Below, one piece after another: positions 34,972 to 39,222 of a stretch of 39,222 nt of DNA. Position 1 is the stretch's first letter. Every line of letters begins with the position of its first letter. Location: IMG/VR virus record IMGVR_UViG_3300033144_007217, positions 1 to 39,222 of that record. The stretch is one strand, 5' to 3'. The stretch is from a virus. The notes under the pieces are model-generated. The model made no database searches. It had not been told where the DNA came from and saw only the letters and a program-made list of their open reading frames with translations. Both the position numbers and the translations under genes were made by a program.

Positions 34972-35364
34972 ATGAGTGGAGAGATCGTCCCAAGGAAAAA
35001 TTGGCAAATCAGACAGCCAGAACAGAACCCTCAGGCTCTCGAACCTCAGGTTGTGCGGGGTGAGATTGTGCAAACAGGGACGGTCGTCGAACATCGTACT
35101 CAGATGGTCGAAGTGCCAGCGAGTTGCCGAGTAATCAAAGTGGGCGGTGAGCTTTTTCAGATCGACCCAGCCCAACTCATGCGCATGATCAAACAAATCA
35201 CCCAGACTATTGGGGAATACAAAGCGATGGAGAATGCCTACGGAAGGTACATTATCCCGGCGCTACGTAAAGCCCGATCTGATATGGTGTCGGACTTGGA
35301 GAACAACTTTGGTATCCATTGGGAAATCGATGCCAGCGGTAGTTCTAGGTTCTTCAAGTCCTAA
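34972..35364 (+). CDS. Hypothetical 130-aa protein
   Basis: AAAGGAG lies 6 nt before the ATG. The N-terminal 35 residues are disordered (Q-P-E-Q-N-P-Q-A-L-E-P-Q-V-V), then a beta part and a long helix (A-Q-L-M-R-M-I-K-Q-I-T-Q-T-I). No family is recognised. It is followed by a basic gene in the same direction, probably in the same operon. Confidence 0.6.
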   Translation: MSGEIVPRKNWQIRQPEQNPQALEPQVVRGEIVQTGTVVEHRTQMVEVPASCRVIKVGGELFQIDPAQLMRMIKQITQTIGEYKAMENAYGRYIIPALRKARSDMVSDLENNFGIHWEIDASGSSRFFKS

Positions 35365-35382
35365 TGAGGTCCGGAGAAAGTA

Positions 35383-35685
35383 ATGGATAAGAAAATAGAG
35401 ATAGACGTACAAGTTGAACTTGATCTGAAACCACGCCCGCAACGGAGACAAGCCAGTAGCGGCCTCGGTAGCGGCCTCTATCCTGAACAAATGCCAGCGT
35501 TTTTTGCTCCCCCGAGGCGGATAGCGTCACATAGCATCACTGCTGAGGATATGGACCGAATACTTGCCCCTGTCGAGCCAAGTGCCGATACTCCTGCTAA
35601 GCGGCGTAAAAAGAGAAAGCAGGCTGATCGGCGTCGGCGGTCCAAGCGGTCCAAGACGGCAAAGAAAACCGTTTCTCACGGTTAG
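35383..35685 (+). CDS. Hypothetical 100-aa basic protein
   Basis: GGAG lies 6 nt before the ATG. An acidic start is followed by a Pro/Ser-rich middle and a highly basic tail (K-R-R-K-K-R-K-Q-A-D-R-R-R-R-S-K-R-S-K) that would bind nucleic acid. The last codons and the TAG lie in the first copy of the repeat at 35665-35712. Confidence 0.6.
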   Translation: MDKKIEIDVQVELDLKPRPQRRQASSGLGSGLYPEQMPAFFAPPRRIASHSITAEDMDRILAPVEPSADTPAKRRKKRKQADRRRRSKRSKTAKKTVSHG

Positions 35686-35712
35686 TGAATCAGGTATCTT
35701 CTCTATAGATAC
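35665..35712 (+). repeat. 48-bp regulatory direct repeat, copy 1
   Basis: AAAACCGTTTCTCACGGTTAG plus GAATCAGG-TATCTTC-TCTATAGATAC. It contains an ACCGT/ACGGT hairpin and a GTATCT/AGATAC hairpin whose right arm includes ATAGATA. Copy 2 lies 1.3 kb downstream. Copy 1 encodes the last residues of the preceding gene. Confidence 0.8.
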
Positions 35713-35714
35713 GT

Positions 35715-35725
35715 ATGGGGGGGGT
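35715..35725 (+). promoter_or_regulatory. Poly-G tract at the methyltransferase-glycosyltransferase start
   Basis: ATG followed directly by seven further G (eight in a row, 35717-35724) then T. The ATG is positioned after ATAGATA as in the second repeat copy, but one base out of frame with the large ORF. A single G gain would fuse them, as in phase-variable poly-G genes. Confidence 0.5.
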
Positions 35726-36946
35726 GTGAGCATTGAGTTCGATAAATACGAAAAGCATGGCGCTTATCATTGGGATGACTTTGCCAAGAAGACCATCTAC
35801 CGCAATCACGCCCTACACGTCGCCAACTGGGTTAAGGGGAAGAACGTCCTCGACATCGGGTGTGGTGACGGGCTAATTACCTCTCTTCTCCGTGCGAAGG
35901 GGATCGATAACCACGAACTTGCTATATCTATGGCGAAAGATCGTGGGGTTGATGCCCAGTTGCTTGATGCTTACGACTGTGCAACCCTTACTGATCGGTA
36001 TGATGCGGTTTACTTAGGCGACACAATCGAACATCTGGAATACCCTGATAAGGTTTTGAAGTCAATAGCCTCTTTAACGGACGACCTTTATATTGTGACT
36101 CCTCAAAAAGGCTGGAGGGATCAGAAGGGTAAACGCAGACCGCTTGACCGGTATCACTATCGTGAGTATACACAGGACGAATTGCGAGCTTATGTCAAGA
36201 GGTTCGGTTGGGGGTTGGTGAGCATCGCTGTTGCGAACCGTCGCATTTATGCCCATTTCAGGAAGATTCATATTGTCGTCTATACGGCGATATTTGGCGG
36301 GAAGGATCGTCTTATTGACCCGCTGGAGCGGCATAAGGGTGTGGATTTTGTATGCTTTACCGATGATCCGAAGATGCGGTCAAATATATGGGACGTTCGT
36401 GTTTGCTCACCGACGAATGATAACCCTTGCCGGGCCGCTAAGGTTTTTAAGGTCAGACCTCACCACTATTTTCCCGATCATGAGTACAGTCTGTGGATCG
36501 ATGGTAATTTGCGGTTGATGATTGATCCCAAAACTTTACTTACCCACCTTGATGATGCTAAATTAGCTTGCTTTGATCACTACGAGAGGTCTTGCATTTA
36601 TGATGAAGCGAACATATGTATCAAGAAAGGTCTCGATGATCCAGTTGTGATACAGAGACAGATGGCGAAGTATAGGACAGATAACTACCCGCCCGGCAAT
36701 GGTTTGCTGTATGGCGGCGTGCTCCTTCGGCGGCACAATGTTTTAGCTGCTGTGATGAATGGTTGGTGGGAAGAGATAGAAAATCACAGTAGGAGGGATC
36801 AGTTGAGCTTACCTTATGTGCTTTCTAAGAATGATTGTGACTATGCGATTATTCCGGGTTATCATGACGACAATAAGTCGCAGAAGATAGTTCGCAAATT
36901 ATACGGCCACTATCAAAAAAAGAGACATCGAATAATATCACGATGA
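35726..36946 (+). CDS. Fused SAM methyltransferase-glycosyltransferase
   Basis: About 406 aa from the GTG at 35726, which uses the G-rich tract as a possible ribosome site. The N-terminal domain is a class I methyltransferase (N-V-L-D-I-G-C-G-D-G-L-I, D-A-V-Y-L-G-D-T-I-E-H-L). The C-terminal domain (from about residue 185) matches the DUF616/TOD1-like glycosyltransferase family: V-V-Y-T-A-I-F-G-G-K-D-R-L, D-F-V-C-F-T-D-D-P-K, Y-S-L-W-I-D-G-N-L-R-L. It would build and methylate a sugar. It is flanked by direct repeats, so it may be a movable cassette. Its natural ATG may be the one at 35715, one base out of frame. Confidence 0.75.
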   Translation: MSIEFDKYEKHGAYHWDDFAKKTIYRNHALHVANWVKGKNVLDIGCGDGLITSLLRAKGIDNHELAISMAKDRGVDAQLLDAYDCATLTDRYDAVYLGDTIEHLEYPDKVLKSIASLTDDLYIVTPQKGWRDQKGKRRPLDRYHYREYTQDELRAYVKRFGWGLVSIAVANRRIYAHFRKIHIVVYTAIFGGKDRLIDPLERHKGVDFVCFTDDPKMRSNIWDVRVCSPTNDNPCRAAKVFKVRPHHYFPDHEYSLWIDGNLRLMIDPKTLLTHLDDAKLACFDHYERSCIYDEANICIKKGLDDPVVIQRQMAKYRTDNYPPGNGLLYGGVLLRRHNVLAAVMNGWWEEIENHSRRDQLSLPYVLSKNDCDYAIIPGYHDDNKSQKIVRKLYGHYQKKRHRIISR

Positions 36947-36964
36947 TTTTGGTTTATCACTCCA

Positions 36965-37017
36965 AAAACCGTTTCTCACGGTTAGCTAATCGAATCAGGT
37001 ATCTTCTCTATAGATAC
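36965..37017 (+). repeat. 53-bp regulatory direct repeat, copy 2
   Basis: Same element as at 35665, with a 5-bp insertion after the TTAG. Here the second hairpin is a perfect 8 bp (AGGTATCT/AGATACCT). ATAGATA lies 5 nt before the ATG of the next gene. Confidence 0.8.
37010..37016 (+). promoter_or_regulatory. Late-promoter-like ATAGATA, 5 nt before an ATG
   Basis: ATAGATA-CCTGT-ATG in the second repeat copy. The following gene has no Shine-Dalgarno sequence. Here the motif also forms the right arm of a hairpin. Confidence 0.5.
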
Positions 37018-37021
37018 CTGT

Positions 37022-37450
37022 ATGAGATTCAAGGTCTGGATGTTGTTAAGTGAGATACCCCAGGTTCTATTGGCCGAGCCTATAGTCTTAGGTGATGGTA
37101 GACAGTTAGCACGCATCGATCTCCGTGCTGAGCGTTGGCGTGTCCAAGATGACGACGAGAAGACCGAAAAGGCCAAAAATGAACTCCAGGTGACGCTGAG
37201 TTTGCCTACCTTCTATGGCCTGATCCCAGTGGGCCACGCCCGGCAGTGGCTTACCTATGATGGAAACGATAAGACATTGCTTACAATTACCTTTGCGCAG
37301 CCCTCAGGAGAGATCAATCTGGATGATATGAAAATCGAGGGTTCATGGTGGGATTATGTACGTGGCATAGATATGGACAACAATGTCGTCAAGAATCCTT
37401 TGCCCCAGTTCGACGACGCCGCTTCCGAACCTAGCGTGGCTGCTATATAG
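37022..37450 (+). CDS. Hypothetical 142-aa protein
   Basis: A soluble mixed protein (Q-V-L-L-A-E-P-I-V-L-G-D-G-R-Q-L-A-R, L-T-Y-D-G-N-D-K-T-L-L-T-I-T-F) that looks beta-rich. No family is recognised. It lies after the second repeat and has a late-promoter-like motif but no ribosome site. It overlaps the convergent glycosyltransferase by 8 bp. Confidence 0.55.
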   Translation: MRFKVWMLLSEIPQVLLAEPIVLGDGRQLARIDLRAERWRVQDDDEKTEKAKNELQVTLSLPTFYGLIPVGHARQWLTYDGNDKTLLTITFAQPSGEINLDDMKIEGSWWDYVRGIDMDNNVVKNPLPQFDDAASEPSVAAI

Positions 37451-38468
37451 CTTGATTCCAGTAGTGACTTCGCACATAGTCACGATCTCTACATCGGTGC
37501 CTATAGACCTGTCGTTCTAGTAACCGGTTGATGAAGCTACGAGCATTGGCTGAAGGTTCGCACCGGAGTAGCGCAACAAATTGGTTTTGGTCCATTACGT
37601 GCTCGAATGTCAGTGATTTCCACGAAAAGAGATCGTCGCCGTAAGTGAAGACTCTGCGGTTCATCAGCATCGCCTCTAATACGCTGGTGGAGTTGATCGC
37701 TATCATGGCCCGCATACGCTCGTACAACTCCCGCTTGTTCAGTCGCATCTCAGAGATGTCTATCATCCCAGGAGGCATAGATGGCGATGCTTTGCAGGCG
37801 GGGTGCCTTTTGACCAGGACCTTGATGTTTTTGGGTATGATCTCTCGTATCTTCTGGAGAAATTGCTTGTTGTTCTTGAACTTAGTGAATTGGAATTTGA
37901 AGTCAGGCTTGCCGTCGCTTGTCGGTGTGTCGACCTGGAGTGGTACATACACATAATCCTTGAAATCCACCTTCTTCCCAACGTCGAGTTTCTTCTTGAT
38001 GTACTCGATTTCTTCAGATCGTTCAGGTGCGCCTTCCAAGTCTTTCATGCCGCTTTCTCGGATGGATGATAATGGGCCGGTGCCTGAACTGTCAATGTAG
38101 AAACATTCGTTCCATGGGAGCCACCCATACTCGGAGAAGAGAAACTTGGATTTGACATGCGATTGAATCCATCTGCCTGAGTCGCAGTTGCCGTTGCCAA
38201 GACAAATGTAGTCGGGCTTGAGGCTATCGAGTTGTCGGGCTAGATCATCATGGCTTTTCCAGGGTTGGTGGGGTAGTTCAGTGATATTGGTATGGACGCC
38301 GTTTCTGTTTCCAGGACAGCGGCCACCGGTCTTGAACCAACCCTTGCGTGCTACGGAGGTGTGATACAGTACCTCAACGATCTCATGTTCCGAATGTCGG
38401 AACATGAGATCGAAGTCGCATGCATTGATGCTGTATCGCTGTGTTGCAACAATAGCTAACTTAGCCAC
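37443..38468 (-). CDS. GT-B capsule-synthesis-like glycosyltransferase
   Basis: 341 aa, GTG start with AGAGG 6 nt upstream. The C-terminal half contains K-V-L-V-K-R-H-P (about residue 220) and A-I-N-S-T-S-V-L-E-A-M-L-M-N-R-R-V-F-T-Y-G-D-D-L-F, characteristic of KpsC-type and related capsule glycosyltransferases. It would modify a glycan with the nearby GT8, sulfotransferase and methyltransferase. It is separated by only 3 nt from the upstream gene. Confidence 0.72.
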   Translation of the reverse strand: MAKLAIVATQRYSINACDFDLMFRHSEHEIVEVLYHTSVARKGWFKTGGRCPGNRNGVHTNITELPHQPWKSHDDLARQLDSLKPDYICLGNGNCDSGRWIQSHVKSKFLFSEYGWLPWNECFYIDSSGTGPLSSIRESGMKDLEGAPERSEEIEYIKKKLDVGKKVDFKDYVYVPLQVDTPTSDGKPDFKFQFTKFKNNKQFLQKIREIIPKNIKVLVKRHPACKASPSMPPGMIDISEMRLNKRELYERMRAMIAINSTSVLEAMLMNRRVFTYGDDLFSWKSLTFEHVMDQNQFVALLRCEPSANARSFINRLLERQVYRHRCRDRDYVRSHYWNQAI

Positions 38469-38471
38469 AAG

Positions 38472-39176
38472 TCACCTCTTCGCATACCGCCACCAAATCT
38501 TCTCAATCTTCTCATATCCTTCCTCGCCGCCCTCCCATGGTTTCAACCCAACAAAATGCAACCCAGCATAGAACCTGTGTTTCGGTGGGTCGTTTCTGAG
38601 ATGTCGTTTTGTAACGTTCCAGCGGCACGAAAGCTTGTTGACTGAGAGCAGCTTGGCCTGAATCGCTTCCATAATTATCGTTTGGTCTGCCAAATTCGCT
38701 TCGTCCAGGGTCCTCATGAAATTGATGATGGACCGATAGATCGTGTTTGGCAGTTTGCCAAACACGATTAGCCCGCTATTGTATTCGTCATGGGTGGCAT
38801 GATAGCACATAAGTACATCCTTGACGGGCTTCGTTGCCAGTAGGGCATTGATGGGTCTGACAAAAACGATATCTGAGTCGATAAGGATTAGCTTATCATA
38901 CTGCGAGGCTATTTTGAAAGCTTCGAGCTTAAAGAAGGCACTCTTAAGCGCCGGGGTATGTTTAGGTAGCTTCTGATACTTGGTGATATCCGGCTTTACA
39001 AAGCGGCAATTATGATAGGTGAATAAACACTCATCTCGGCTATCGTCATCGAGGTCTATATCGAGGACGATTACCTCTTGATCGAAGTTCTTGGTGTGTG
39101 TTAGTATGCTATTCATCATCGCATGGAAGCCGGGCAAGAAGCTTTGCGACACGGCTGTGAAGACACAGGTTTTCAT
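38472..39176 (-). CDS. GT8-family glycosyltransferase
   Basis: 234 aa from the ATG at 39176 (M-K-T-C-V-F-T-A-V-S-Q-S-F-L-P-G-F), the usual family start; a further ATG lies at 39194. D-K-L-I-L-I-D-S-D-I-V-F-V-R-P-I contains the D-x-D metal-binding motif, and H-F-V-G-L-K-P-W is typical of glycogenin-like enzymes. It would transfer a sugar from an NDP donor. It ends just upstream of the GT-B gene and continues the glycan cluster. Confidence 0.78.
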   Translation of the reverse strand: MKTCVFTAVSQSFLPGFHAMMNSILTHTKNFDQEVIVLDIDLDDDSRDECLFTYHNCRFVKPDITKYQKLPKHTPALKSAFFKLEAFKIASQYDKLILIDSDIVFVRPINALLATKPVKDVLMCYHATHDEYNSGLIVFGKLPNTIYRSIINFMRTLDEANLADQTIIMEAIQAKLLSVNKLSCRWNVTKRHLRNDPPKHRFYAGLHFVGLKPWEGGEEGYEKIEKIWWRYAKR

Positions 39177-39222
39177 ACGTTTTATTGATCCCATTTACAA
39201 ATGAATCCTTGTATCTGTTTCA

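Noticed and set aside
34533-34973. 146-aa minus-strand ORF
   Set aside because: Runs across a DUF6980-like gene and a tRNA on the other strand; overlapping a tRNA makes it very unlikely.

Overview
This window is a gene-dense segment of a large T4-like contractile-tailed bacteriophage genome. It carries a tail sheath followed by three tail-tube paralogues, a T4 gp26/gp51-type baseplate protein, a gp55-like late sigma factor, gp46/gp47 (SbcC/SbcD-type) recombination proteins, and thymidylate synthase, dihydrofolate reductase and a B12-dependent class II ribonucleotide reductase. Many genes overlap as ATGA or TTGA, and many short ORFs are unrecognised. The host is unknown. A small helix-turn-helix protein near 33.2 kb resembles one that I associate with Planctomycetota genomes, which is only a hint.

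Layout. 1-4.7 kb (+): tail genes. 4.7-6.2 kb (-): P-loop kinase, small protein, late sigma factor. 6.3-7.5 kb (+): glycosyltransferase/TPR. 7.5-12.1 kb (-): DHFR, TS and small membrane or zinc proteins. 12.2-14.8 kb (+): baseplate and virion-like genes and a methyltransferase. 14.8-26.8 kb (-): RMF-like protein, decoration-like protein, nuclease, a large glutamine-amidotransferase fusion, NrdJ, gp46, gp47. 26.8-30.1 kb (+): leader peptide, intrinsic terminator and tRNA array, with small CDSs interleaved. 30.5-32.5 kb: a compact RNase P RNA, a nuclease-like protein and a CCA-adding enzyme. 32.5-39.2 kb: sulfotransferase, HTH protein, two more tRNAs, hypothetical genes, a methyltransferase-glycosyltransferase fusion and two glycosyltransferases.

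The central observation is a self-contained tRNA system. The 17 intact tRNAs have only Ser, Leu, Tyr and Phe anticodons, and none encodes CCA. Just upstream lies a 25-codon ORF in which codons 4-18 are exclusively Leu, Ser, Phe and Tyr, with all six Leu codons used exactly once. It is followed by a strong intrinsic terminator whose 5' arm can pair with the end of the ORF. This is the geometry of an amino-acid-operon attenuator, but it would sense exactly the tRNAs that it controls. The same neighbourhood encodes an RNase P RNA of about 192 nt with P1-P4 intact and a CCA-adding enzyme, so 5' and 3' tRNA maturation are partly phage-encoded. Four of the tRNAs carry Leu anticodons on bodies with a short variable loop.

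Other notable structure: a recurring RTANATA late-promoter-like motif placed 4-5 nt before the ATG of eight genes that mostly lack a Shine-Dalgarno sequence (candidate leaderless late mRNAs); T4 capsid-targeting-like N-termini on several unrelated proteins; an in-frame amber codon in the first tail-tube gene with a conserved downstream tail; and an eight-G tract that puts the expected start of the methyltransferase-glycosyltransferase one base out of frame. All functional statements come from reading the sequence and recalling families; no searches or folding programs were run.
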